64,000 nucleotides of DNA from Bagarius yarrelli. Its lineage: Eukaryota; Chordata; Actinopteri; Siluriformes; Sisoridae. A model generated the notes under the pieces. The model saw only the letters and a program-made list of their open reading frames with translations, was not told where the DNA came from and searched no databases. The stretch covers positions 2,069,761 through 2,133,760 of the forward strand of contig VCAZ01000048.1 in the NCBI GenBank assembly GCA_005784505.1, written 5' to 3'. This document shows positions 36,601-48,128 of this stretch, one piece after another. A program made the position numbers and the translations under genes. The first letter of the stretch is position 1. Each line of letters begins with the position of its first letter.

Positions 36601-39444
36601 GGTATTCTGCACCTACAGAATAATCAGCATAAGATAGATAAATGTCTTTTTTTTTTTAAAACTATAAATCTGATGAGCATTTTAAAGCAAGTTTTACCAA
36701 GTTATTCTGTGGTGTTTTTAAGGCTTTCGACCTCATCGAACAACGTTATGCAGCTGTGAAAATCCATCAACTCAATAAAAACTGGAGAGAAGAGAAGAAG
36801 GAGAACTATCACAAGTAATGCTTAAATGACCCCATTTTTCTCTGTTATGCCATCTTAAAGTGATAGTAGCAGCAGGAAATGGTTTATAGCCGTGTCTGTT
36901 CAGGCAGTCTGACATTTATTGTGTCATAATTATAATAAAAGATGGAAGTAAAGCGTTCAGTAATGCGCTAATAATGACTGAAATAATGAGACGGAATATA
37001 TTTAGAATTGTTTAATCTGTAGATGACTGGTGGAATATGTCTGCTCATGATTCAGGCATCAGGATGGGGTTCAGTCTGATTGGTATTCTGTTCTGTGCTG
37101 TAAATATCTGGAAATCAAGTCACTTTCACCTGAGGCTGACAGTCTGCCTAGGGCTGAACCCCTGTTGCCCATGGTAACCTCTCTCACCCTATTTGTCTTC
37201 CTTACTCTCCCTCCCTCTTCCCCCTTACAGACATGCCTGTAGAGAATACAGAATACACAAGCAGCTGGATCATCCACGAATAGTGAAACTTTATGACTAT
37301 TTCTCACTGGACACAGACACGTGAGTATGACTACCGCAGCGAGACTGTCTCATGTTGGTGAAATAATGCAGTAGAATGTATAAACATAAGGCATTTTCTG
37401 TTAATGTAGCAAGCAATGTCCAATAAACCGTGTCATATTCACTGATGGGCCAGACATTGCCTTTTTCGGAGTTACCATCTGATCTTCAAGTTTTCACCAC
37501 TGAGTGCTATAAAAATGATAAACAGCTGAAATACAGAAACAACTGTGTTTGGTTAATTCCTTGTATATAATATAATTGTCATATTTATGATCTTTTAAAG
37601 GTTTTATTAGCTTTGACCAGCTTAGTTTTTCTGGTCTCATATAATGCAGAAAAGCTTGCTTTAGGTTTTGACAAAAACAAGACAGCTATTACTTTTTTTT
37701 TAAACATATATTAATTATTGTTTTTAATTCTTCTCAGGTTTTGTACAGTCCTGGAATACTGTGAAGGCAACGATTTGGACTTTTACTTGAAACAGCACAA
37801 GCTGATGTCTGAAAAAGAAGCCCGTTCAATTGTTATGCAGATTGTCAATGCACTACGTTACCTGAATGAAATCAAACCACCCATAATACACTATGACCTT
37901 AAACCAGGTATCAGACCTGCACAAAAATGTCTTATAAAGCAGTATAAAAATATTGTTAATCTTCATTACATGTGTATCCTTATATTTCAGGGAATATACT
38001 ACTAGTAGATGGAACTGCATGTGGGGAAATAAAAATCACAGACTTTGGTTTGTCTAAAATAATGGACGATGACAACTATGGAGTTGATGGGATGGACCTC
38101 ACATCACAAGGGGCAGGAACTTACTGGTAGAAGATCTGAAGTGACTTGCTATAGTTTTTTCAAGTTGGCTTTATATCTATATTTATATATTTCTATATCT
38201 ATCTATCTATCTCTCTCTATATATATATATATATACCTTTTTATAATGTATATTTGTGTTTTTATTGTCATTGTTCTTTCCCTAAGGTACTTGCCCCCTG
38301 AGTGTTTTGTTGTGGGGAAGGAACCTCCAAAGATCTCCAACAAAGTGGATGTGTGGTCTGTGGGAGTAATATTTTTCCAGTGTCTTTATGGAAGGAAGGT
38401 AAGTGGGGACTGCTTAAACACGCTGTTGTGTAGTGTATATTTCTACTCAAAAGTTCTGTTCATAGTGAAAAATCTACTAAATAATTCCTAAATAAATAAT
38501 TTTGTAAATTATATACGAATAGTAAAAGTACACTGATTTTGTGTGTTTCAGCCTTTTGGTCATAACCAGTCCCAGCAGGATATCCTGCAGGAAAACACTA
38601 TTCTTAAAGCCACTGAGGTGCAGTTCCCAGTCAAACCGGTGGCCAGTAATGAAGCCAAGGTCAGTAAATCTTATGGTGGTACAGTGTATGTGTGTCAAAT
38701 CGAAACTGCGCAAGCGAGCGAGCCTTCACTTCTCCACTGTATCACAGATGACTTTGCTTTTTACAGCGCGTAAAAAAATCTAAAGTGGCATCAAAGTTCA
38801 CGTTAAAGACCTTTTTAAAAAGAAAAGTTGCTAACAATAAAAAAGTTTTAAAGCATAGGTTACCAAACTTTTTACCAGTTACTTTTTAGTTTAGCTTCAA
38901 CATTATCAAACACACTGGAACTTGGCTTACTATGGTCTTGCTCTGTATACTTGCAACCTACAGGCAGGTGTGTAGAGGCAAGGACCCCTGTGTTAAAATA
39001 AGAAGAAATAAATCTGTACAGTAGCTAATTGCAGATTCACACAGCAGGAGATCCAGCTTTTCTGCTGACATTTTTCAGGAGTCATTGGTCTAGGTTGCAG
39101 CCTAGATTTTTGGATACTTTGTCTATAAATCTTTCACTTTGAGTTACGCCACAAGGATGCCCTCTAGTGTTATAAACATAGCATTGGTCTCCCGAAAAAC
39201 AAATCTGTTCGCAGCTCTTGCATTTGCAGATGAATAACAAAAAAGATTTTTGTTTAACAGCTGCTTTCCTTTGCATATGTTTGCTTGGCAGGCATTTATC
39301 CGACGCTGTCTTGCATATAGGAAGGAGGACCGATTTGATGTGCAGCAGCTAGGAAGCGATTCTTACCTGCAGCCTCACATGAGACGCTCCAGTTCCTCTG
39401 GCAACCTGGCCTCAAGTCCAGCTCCTTCAAGTGTCATCTACTGA
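15532..39444 (+). CDS. tlk1: TLK1, Tousled-like kinase 1
   Basis: TLK1 is a nuclear Ser/Thr kinase that phosphorylates ASF1 histone chaperones during S phase and in repair. Coding exons: 15532-15665, 28153-28271, 28679-28750, 31160-31198, 33852-33927, 34011-34054, 34353-34448, 34527-34613, 34702-34794, 34923-35033, 35177-35313, 35509-35697, 35829-35895, 36065-36162, 36520-36601, 36723-36814, 37231-37320, 37738-37907, 37991-38126, 38287-38398, 38552-38659, 39292-39444. Phases agree throughout, except that exon 1 holds a frameshift (separate entry). From the conserved frame the product is 766 residues, matching the human length. A basic NLS-like GRKRKAE, coiled coils (about 240-450) and the kinase domain follow: GRGGFSEVYK (471-480), Lys493, HYDLKPGN (592-599), DFG (615-617), YLPPECF. 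Only exon 1 looks abnormal. Confidence 0.95.
15770..15870. promoter_or_regulatory. CpG-rich start of tlk1 intron 1 with TAGCATG repeats
   Basis: A CpG-rich block (repeated GCTCG and GGTCGG units at 15787-15820) is followed by three near-copies of TAGCATGY at 15841-15864. The GC and CpG content stands out from the AT-rich surroundings. It is consistent with a promoter-associated CpG island around tlk1 exon 1. Function is inferred. Confidence 0.4.
17047..17070. repeat. TG dinucleotide repeat, tlk1 intron 1
   Basis: About 12 TG units ending in GCGC. The minus-strand 91-codon frame across it reads poly(His-Thr) and is an artefact. Confidence 0.85.
31160..31198 (+). CDS. tlk1: tlk1 39-nt microexon (13 codons)
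   Basis: A 39-nt open segment encodes GSDVKRGSSPAYS between a pyrimidine-rich acceptor (TTTTTTCCAG) and a strong donor (A|GTAAGT). Both ends are phase 0, matching the end of the upstream exon (28750) and the start of the next (33852), so inclusion or skipping preserves the frame. It is Ser/Pro/Lys-rich, like the flanking regulatory region. I read it as a cassette microexon; its use cannot be confirmed from DNA. Confidence 0.7.
31803..31975 (+). repeat. Dispersed fish repeat, copy 2
   Basis: It carries the same ordered blocks as the copy at 7845-8005: CATCATCCAGAGCGACTTAC, GAGCAATTAAGGGTTAAGGG and GGGAATCGAACCCACAATCT. It extends further right, through AGTCCCACACCTCAGCCATG. It lies in a tlk1 intron in the sense orientation. 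Confidence 0.7.
38175..38237. repeat. TATC/TA simple repeat, tlk1 intron
   Basis: An interrupted TATATC, TATC and TA repeat lies in the 160-base intron between the DFG-containing exon and the PPE-containing exon. It occupies much of that short intron. Confidence 0.8.
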
Positions 39445-39803
39445 CAAACTGCACTGACTTACTGACTGAACATTGTCCTGTTCTCATACCTGCTCTCCCT
39501 GCTGCAGGAACTGGACAGAAGCCAAGCAGACATGGGACTGTCTGTCCTCAGTTTGTGGATACAGGACATTGACACTTAAATCATCTGGTGTTTGGGTTTG
39601 GACAGTTTTACCAATTGAATTGGGGTATGGAATGATTAAGCTTGCATTCAGAAAGAGTGTGTTGTGTAAATGTTGAAGCGTAATGGCTTTTCCAAAATTC
39701 TGTAAAGCACTGCCTCTCTGAAGTAACTTGAAACAGGATAAATTTCCTTCTTTATTTGTGGCTGTTGCTTTACAGGATAGGCGGTTACCTAAGACCTACC
39801 CTA

Positions 39804-40297
39804 AATAAATGAATGCAGTCTTTACCAAGTAAAATGATGGCAATGATAAAAAGCTGAAGGGGGCCTACATGCATAGAGTAGGTCTTTGTAAGGGTTTCAA
39901 TACAAACCTGGCAGAAATATTTTGGATTTATGGAAACGTTAGCTGTACAATTAGCTACAAGAATGTATAAGACTTAGCATATGTTGTGACATGTAGTGTC
40001 ACAATGAGGTCAGACAGAATACTAATTTTGAATGCACAAAATAACCAAATGTAGAGAAATGACAATGTACAGGTTCCCTATGCAGGATAAAAAAAAAATA
40101 AAAACTCCCTTCCAGTAAGTTAATGTATATTTGCTGTACAGGACCATACTTGCAGATATGGAAATTCAACAGATTAATTTTTTTTGCTGTTTTTTTTTTC
40201 TGTAAATCTGAAGTGTTTGTTGCTTTTTAAAAATGGCTGTATTGACCTACTTTGGGTACGAAGTGTACAGTTCTGTTGAAATTTAAAACGTAATAAA
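39804..40297 (+). terminator. tlk1 3' UTR with poly(A) signals
   Basis: AATAAA hexamers lie at 39804-39809, about 40097-40102 and 40292-40297, downstream of the tlk1 stop at 39442-39444. The last one, preceded by 850 bases of unique sequence, fits a long 3' UTR. Which one is used is not known. Confidence 0.5.
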
Positions 40298-40577
40298 TGC
40301 CAGGTGTAATTATTTGTTGCCTCAAATTTAATTCTCAAACTGTCCACATGATGTGCCACCTGATGTCAATTTATACACTCAGAACAGAGGACAAGGTGTC
40401 CTGTCTTCAGCCACCTTTATGCACTTGCTGTAAATTAAGTACTGGAAAATCTGGAACGTTAAAAGGAGGTAGAAGGTTAATCTGGAAAAATGGTACAAAA
40501 ATTTTATTTTTATACTACTGTATGGAGCTTCATTATTAAACACATTTTGTAAAATAGAATAGGAAGTAAAAGAAATA

Positions 40578-41135
40578 CAGTGAGGGGGAGAAAATTATTC
40601 GATTCCCTGATGATTTTATCAGTGAACGACAGAATAACCAATAATAAAAATTTATTTGCATTTTAATAAACAAAATAAGTACTTGATCCCTTTGCAAAAC
40701 AAGACTCAGTACTTGTTGGTGATCACAGAGGTCCGTTTCTAGTAGAGTGTCTCTAGGTTTGCACACATCTCAGGAAGGTTTTTTTCCCACTCCTCTTTGC
40801 AAATCCTCTTCAAGTCATTAGGTTTCAGTTTCGAGGCTGACATTTAGCAACACAAACCTTCAGGTTCCTTCACAGATTTTATATGGGATTAAAGTCTGAA
40901 GACTGACTTGGCCACTTCAGGACTTTAATGTGCTTCTTCTTGAGACACTTTGTTTCCTGTGGTGTGTTTTGGGTTATTGTCACGCTGGAATACCCTTCCA
41001 TAACCCATTTGGTTATTCCGTCTCTCACTGTTTATTCTATCATTAGAATTATAGACTGATCATTTCTTTGTCAGTGGGCAAATGTATAACTAGAACTTTT
41101 TGATCCCCTGCTGATTTTGTACAAGTTAGTGTGTG
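40578..41135 (-). mobile_element. Degenerate, internally deleted Tc1-like transposon
   Basis: After a TA at 40576-40577, the left end CAGTGAGGGGGAGAAAATTA starts a Tc1-type terminal repeat. Minus-strand remnants of the 3' part of the transposase gene follow (about 40700-41010), including the regions of GGACTTTAATGTGCTTCTTC and GTGTTTTGGGTTATTGTCAC. The other terminal region appears at about 41020-41085 (TAGACTGATCATTTCTTTGT). The 5' part of the transposase is missing and the surviving part carries indels, so it is inactive. A forward-oriented end fragment (TTTTTGATCCCCTGCTGATT) follows at 41098-41117, so the right end is rearranged. Confidence 0.8.
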
Positions 41136-41139
41136 TCAT

Positions 41140-44100
41140 TAGTTATTCATTACTATTGGGAACATTGCAGATTCTTCAAAAAACCTTTCATAAATAAGGT
41201 GCCTAAAAATGTGAGCATACTTGTAATGAACAGATGGTGAGTAGGAGGTTGTAAAGGCAGAAAGTTCCTTCATAAACAACCCAATTACATTTTTTGCAGA
41301 CGGCAATATCCTTCTGAAGTCAACAAGTTTCTGAATATACAGTTAGGCACTAATGCAGTTTCTAATTGCTCCATCTAGCTACAAATGTAAGCAGTAAAAA
41401 TGCTGTAGCATTGACTAGAACCAGATTCTTCTGTAGAGATAAGATTGAAAAATAATTTTGTGTTGAAGGAAAACTAAGGTTATACAGAAAAAAACCCTTA
41501 AAACCCTGTAAATCACATTCCATCACCGTCTCCATGTTCTGCTAGGAAATTATGAAATAATCTCAATTAAGCAGTGTTAAATTATTTAGACAATAAGACA
41601 ACATTTATCCTAATCCACACATAAATGCTTCAGTGCTACATGATCACAAAAACCAGGACCTAAATACCTGAGGGGTGAGAAGAACAGGAGACGTGACCAA
41701 ACAGGACCCTGGGGGATCTGGGGGATATGGGAAAAATTGTGGACTAGAGGAATATATACATTTTTTATTTTAGCATTATTGAAGGCTTAATGCAATGCAG
41801 ACTACCTACTGTTTTTATTTGTTAAATGGGTGTACTCATTTTATTTTTTTAACGGTAACCTATTCAGCACATCTGTAGTAAGTGCTATGCTGCCTTTGAA
41901 TAAAGCAAAAATGAAACCTTATTGAAAACTCTGCTTAGTGTCCTAAGATTTTACTTGGATTTTTTTTTTAATTAAAACTTGTAATGTGGCCATAAACTAG
42001 GGCCTGCTTAGTTTAAATATTTATACTTTTAATGGTATGATAAATTAGCAGTTTTCTGCATACAGTGCTTAAAGTCTTGCAACGACATTAACTAGTCAAG
42101 AATGAAACAAATACTTAAAGCCCAATAAATCTTTTTACAGTGCACCAAATATACGACTATGGAGGTTGGTGGAACATTTCTGAGGGCTACCACTTACATA
42201 GCTATTTAAAGTGTAGGCAAGAGGCAGTAAATCTAGTATTGAGGCCACAAAATACTTAAACAATGCAAATAAAGCATAAAATATACATATTTATTGTCTG
42301 GTAGTGTAGATTATTTTGTGTATGTAAACACAACCATGAGATACAAACTCTGGCACCAGTCCAGGCTATATCAATGTCGCCATTAGCATTTCATTATAGT
42401 CTTCCTGCATAAAAGGACTGTCAGTATTTATCACAGACGTAATACAACAGGCAGTCCCAGGGGGTAGAAAAACATCGGTCACATGAGGCCTTCAGGCATG
42501 ATCGCACCAGCTGTTATTAAACGTTTCACAGAAGAACAAAACGATAATCGAGCGCAAACAGGCCAGCACTGAGACACAGACCTGTGAACACTGGAGGGAG
42601 CTGAAGTGTTGGAAATTGAACAATGCGGGACAGAAGAACGCTTGGATTACACAGGGAAAAACAAGGTTGTGACAAAACAAGAATAAATCTGATATTTTAC
42701 TAACTTCTATAGTGTAATATAACTTTTGATAGAAAATGCTACAGCGGAGTTTTGCCTGTTCTCCCTTTATCCATGCGTGCGGTTATTTTATCAGTAAGTC
42801 AAAATTGTCACTTTTAGAGTCATTTTTTTGCAAAATTGCCACTCTTAGAGTGTATTTTTGCTTTTCCCCAATTGATTCTGGATTTAAACATAATTTATTT
42901 TATTTCAGGCTTATTTGAGGGACAATTGACATTAATAATACATAAATGTACAATGTTCCAGAATTAGCCAGAGGACGATTTTGCATTTGCAGTCCCTAGA
43001 CTGATGGTAAAATTGTCAGACTAAATATAAAAATATAATAATATATATTAAGCTATTATATAATAAGTTATAATCATTCCCTCTAAACCAAACATCATGT
43101 ACAGTAGCTATCGCAAACTAGTAAAACAAAGAGAGACAATTTAGTTTGTACATTTTGTTCATTATTTGTTTTAGTATTTGTGAATTCTGCATTTCGATCA
43201 TTAAGGTTTATCCTGTCTTATCCAAGTAAAACTAGAGCACACATTTAAAAGTCTTAGAAAAAAAAGTTTTGAAGAAAATACAGTGATGCCAATTATGCAC
43301 TTTTAAATAGTCCAGTATAAATTTAGACTGTAGGTAAATTCTGATTTGTTTACTGATTTTATTTATAGACCTAAAAGAGCAGACCTGCAGGTGAAACATG
43401 GCGGAGTCCAACTGATTATTATTCCCAAAGTAAGCCTAATAATGCTTGTAATTAAAATTGATGGAGAGTTCGAGGCTCTCCTAATGCAGTGTGAAGCTAA
43501 TGGGAACTAAGTGTGATTTCATTTGTCTTTGTGTCAGTGAGTTTCATACAGAACTAACTGATCTTACTCAGTTTTTACAAATGACTTGGCAATAAGTCTG
43601 AAAGTTGATATAAAAGAGAACGGCATGAATACATATTGACTTGATTGATAAGTGAGAAAAATTATTTTATTGTGGCTCAAATCTAGAGAAATGTACAATC
43701 ATTGTTCTAGTTGTAATATTACTGTATTTTATATGTCGATGGATGTTAATAATTGTACAATAAGTTGTCTTAGTGCAGTATAACCGTGGTACTAAAGGCT
43801 GCAGCAGATTCTTCAGTTCTCATTGCACTCTCTTCATTTTCATTATGTTGCAATTACCCTCTAAGGCCCAGGACACCTGGCTTCCAATTAACTCTGTAAC
43901 TCCACATCTATTTAATTAAGCTTCAGTAATGTTGTCTTCTCTAAATATTGACTATAAGTAACCACTTACTTAGTAAACATGCAGCTTTAGGCTTTAGGTT
44001 ATGTGTTTGTTTCCCAGGTAAATGAAGGTCCAACATGTCAACGCAGGTACAACCATTAATAACTGTGTTGTACCTGCTGAAAAAACGCTTATTATTACAT

Positions 44101-44640
44101 ATTAAAATAGTAAAAATGTACTATAGAAATGTGCTTCCAACGTCCAGGTTTTCTTGAGTGCCGTAGTTTGTACTACATATTTGTAGTCTGTACACGTACA
44201 AAATTTTAATATTTGGTACAATCAAGTTGTTTTTAGACATTAGAAGTTGATATGTTCAGCCAAAACCAGTGTTCTATATGGCTTTATGCTTTCTGTGCTA
44301 TTTTCTTCTGTGTATTACATTTTTACAGGTGAATAGTTTGTTGTTAGATTCACCCTGCAGTCCTTAGCTGTCTAAAATCAGTACTGATAAAACAGAAATC
44401 GCTAAATTATGGCGGGAATGTGAATTGACCTCGTATCTCTACTTTTGCATTCGAAAGTGTTCCTATTAGAATCGGATCATTTACACCAAGAAATTGCATG
44501 CTATATGGAAAGTGTAGACTTATTGCATTTGTATATAAAATGTAATCATTAAGCCACACCTGGAACCTTTCATGTGCACATATGAGAAGTCATTAAAAAA
44601 AGAACAAGGTCTAATGAGTTTTATGATTTATGTCTTTAAA
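41140..44640. other. Gene-free interval between tlk1 and gad1, part 1
   Basis: AT-rich sequence with no recognisable exon on either strand and no reading frame above about 65 codons. Human GORASP2 would be expected between these two genes, but no PDZ/GRASP-like sequence was recognised here. Confidence 0.5.
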
Positions 44641-44790
44641 ATAGTGACCTGTCCAGTTTATACCCCTACCTTTGGCCAATAATAGCTTGGATAAGCTCTA
44701 GCAGATTCCTATATCTCTGATTGGAAATAAGCGGGCAATGGATGCAGTAGACAATAGATGGATGAATGGATGGATTGATGAATGGAATAA
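44641..44790 (+). repeat. LINE-like 3' tail with TGGA repeats
   Basis: GTGACCTGTCCAGTTTATAC, then CCCTACCTTTGGCC, AATAGCTTGGATAAGCTCTA and GGAAATAAGCGGGCAATGGA, end in degenerate GATGGATGAATGGATGGA units. This arrangement is the usual 3' end of a widespread fish LINE with a TGGA-type tail. It is decayed and 5'-truncated. The family is named only as LINE-like. Confidence 0.65.
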
Positions 44791-46640
44791 TGAACAGCGC
44801 TTCAATCCATTAAGAAGGCTGGAAAAGCTCTGTGCCAGAATGATTACCCAGTAAACCTGGTTCTCTGGGCTATTAATTTGAGATAAGAAAAATGACATTA
44901 GAAACAGAGACAAGTAAAATGAACCCTGTTTTTAGACAGAAGACAAACTTGTCAAAGAGGTGACGCAATCTATTTTTATACTTTTTGTATTTTGATTGAT
45001 TCGGGTCTATTCTAAATTCATGGCTTGCTTCAGAAGTTATCCATGTTATAGGTGTTCAGTAGGAAATCTATGGTTCGTGATCGCCAGTGATTGATGTAGA
45101 TGTGGGTAAAGCTCTTTGTCTGTTTAAATGTATGATTTCCATGCAGATTGATTTCGGTTCTACATGATCAACCATGTTTATAATAGAAGGGTAACCTGAT
45201 CAGACCCCTGTTCTACTCTTGGAAAAAATGACAACCTATTATACAAAAACATAATAATAATGTCAAAATCGATATCACATTTCTCTTAGCAGCAGAAATA
45301 AAACATTTTTGATCATTAAAATAAAACAGGGAGTGATTGGATGATTTCAACTGTTTTATTTGTGGTATTTTTGTATAAGGTTACTTACTCTTTAAGGTGC
45401 CTTTTTTTTTTAATTAGAATGTTTTCTGCAGAAACACTGACTATGAATGCATTATAGATAATAATACTAACATTAAAATACCCAGGATCAAGAGCTGTAA
45501 GCATGTCTCACTCTAAAATGGAACCCTTTAAGTCTTATTTTCTGGAGGCAGACTTCACCTAGTCCAAAAAAAATGTAATAATTAACACCATTGCTTAAAA
45601 CAGGCTTAAGCTATAACTGGACACATAGTTTTGTGCTTACTAAGATATTATTAAAAACTTTTTCTAAATACTAATTATACATTAAACTTGTATTTTAAAG
45701 GATAAAACTCTGTTGTGCTTTTCTTACTAAGTACCAGCCAGTTTAGCTAGAACTGTATTTTTAATGATTCTCGCTTCACTCGACTATAACTAGACAATTT
45801 ACTTAAAACATTCAATATGTACTTATAACAATAAGTATAGTAACAACCACAGTTAAACCACACTGATTGCACTAAATTTACACGGTATGTGCTCATGTTA
45901 TCTCGGTGAAACGCTGATCTGGCCACTGTGCGGTACAGATAAAAGTGATTGATATATAAATATCACTTCCTCTTTGGTCAATGGATACATTAAAAGCTCT
46001 AAAACATTTTGAAAACATTCAGAACATACTCTCAGATACAAATAACGATACTCTACAAATGGACGAAAGACGTCTTTTACAGAATTTTTTCATACAAATA
46101 AAATCTTGAAAAAATAAATTGATTTAAAGTGTGTATCACTATTTAAACAGCATCATGTAAACTATGTAGTGTAATACATTTGTCACAAAGGCCATATAAC
46201 CATGTTATAGACAATCTACATAATAGCTAAAATTTGCAGTAAAATCCAGTCACATAGACAACACGAAGAACTAAGTAAGTATTTGAATTTGATTACTTGA
46301 TTTCCTTCTAAAATATCTTATATTAGTGAAAGGAAATCTATGAAATAAATGTGCAATTGTACATTATATAACATCATTAAATACAGTTAAATAACTAATA
46401 AATACTGTAGAATGAGGAGGTCATGGGCAGAACGGCAGAGCTCCCTTACATAAGGACATGCTGATGAGATATTTTCAAGATTTTCAGATGCTGCTATCTT
46501 TTATTATGATTGTTTTACTTCAATCCTACAAGCCCTGATGGCTCCACCTTCACCCGACAGCTTCGTGATGGAACAACCCAGAAATCTTTTTTCCAGTGAA
46601 ACCTTACATTTACAGCATTATAACTAAAAGGTTTTATAAA
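44791..46640. other. Gene-free interval between tlk1 and gad1, part 2
   Basis: AT-rich sequence, with no recognised coding exon or mobile element. It includes the region where the gad1 3' UTR could extend. Confidence 0.5.
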
Positions 46641-46649
46641 ATGTTGACC

Positions 46650-46893
46650 TTTATTTAGTTAACTGTGCTATTCATTTTCTACACAAATAGAATATTATAA
46701 TATGATGATCGTAATATACTGTCATTAAGAAGTGTGTCTTAACACTATAAGGTGGACTAATAAATGCAATTTGGCTAGATTGTTGCCTGTAACCAGGCAA
46801 GACTGTTGACCTGTACTTCAGCTCTCATTTTTATCACTCTAATACTTTGTGTAATTGTTTGGGAATGTATAGAGATGTATATTGTTATTTAAT
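46650..46893 (-). terminator. gad1 3' UTR poly(A) signals (minus strand)
   Basis: On the minus strand, ATTAAA lies at 46893-46888, only 22 bases after the stop codon, and AATAAA at 46655-46650. The second gives a more usual 3' UTR length. Usage is inferred. Confidence 0.4.
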
Positions 46894-46914
46894 AAACATT
46901 GTCCACAGCACTTT

Positions 46915-47151
46915 TTATAAATCCTGGCCCAGTCTTTCAATCTCATCGATCAGGAAGTCGATATCTGACATGGTTGCGGCAGGGTTGGAAATGACCATCC
47001 TGAAGAAGTTGACCTTTTCACCTTGAGGCTGGTAGCCCACCATTGTTGAACCACACTCCATCATCATTGCCTTGATTTTAGGAGCCACCTGGTTTAAGAA
47101 GATAAAACCTTATTTATTTACAAAATGTAAATAACATAGCTGTCCTGAACG

Positions 47152-47206
<55 letters not shown>

Positions 47207-48087
47207 CTAAATAATATATATATAAGCTTTGCTATCCCATAAGCTTGTGCCTACAATATTAGAGCCAAGAAAATTTTGAAATGCTTGAAACAGATGTTAC
47301 CTTATGGAGTCTCTTCCTCCTCTCCTCTCCATCTGGCATGCCACGCAGACTCGGTGGAATATACCAGAAGCACACATTAGTATGCTGAGGCTGAAAGAAA
47401 AAAAAGGCAACCCAAACAATAACCAGTCCTGCTACACAACTCACAATGTTAAAAAACTGCTCTGTGTTAACCTGTGCTGACACGGTTATTACAGTTCTTT
47501 TGTTATATTCAACCACTGGAACAGATCTATATGAATGGTACTGAATAAAGGCTGATTTATTAGACATATTTTCACACACCTGTCCTTGAAACACCATTTC
47601 ATAGCCCTCTCTGTTCTGAATTTTAGTGTAGAGATACTCTGAAAGATCCAGACACCGGTCTATATGCTTTTCAAATCCAATGGTACCCTGTTTCAAAAAA
47701 AAATATTGAAATTATGATTACACTGCCAATATTCAATAAAGGAATTTCTCCCAAATAATATAAATACATTTTGATAATCAGTATATATTTTTGCAATTAA
47801 CATCTACAACATTTATCCAGTCATTTATGTATCAGCAGACCTTTGCCTTCCACATGAGCCAGAACTTAAAGATGTCCACGTGTCGGCCACATTGTATGGC
47901 CTTGTCCCCAGTGTCATAGGAAACATCATACTGTTTGTCAGGTTGGAAAAGATAGCCAGCACACATTGAGTTGCATCCCTGCAAAAGCCCCTGTTACACA
48001 GACAGACAAACACACACACACACACACACACACACATATTGTGAGGCCACTAGACACCCAGACATTCACATAATGAAATGTCAGTGA

Positions 48088-48128
<41 letters not shown>

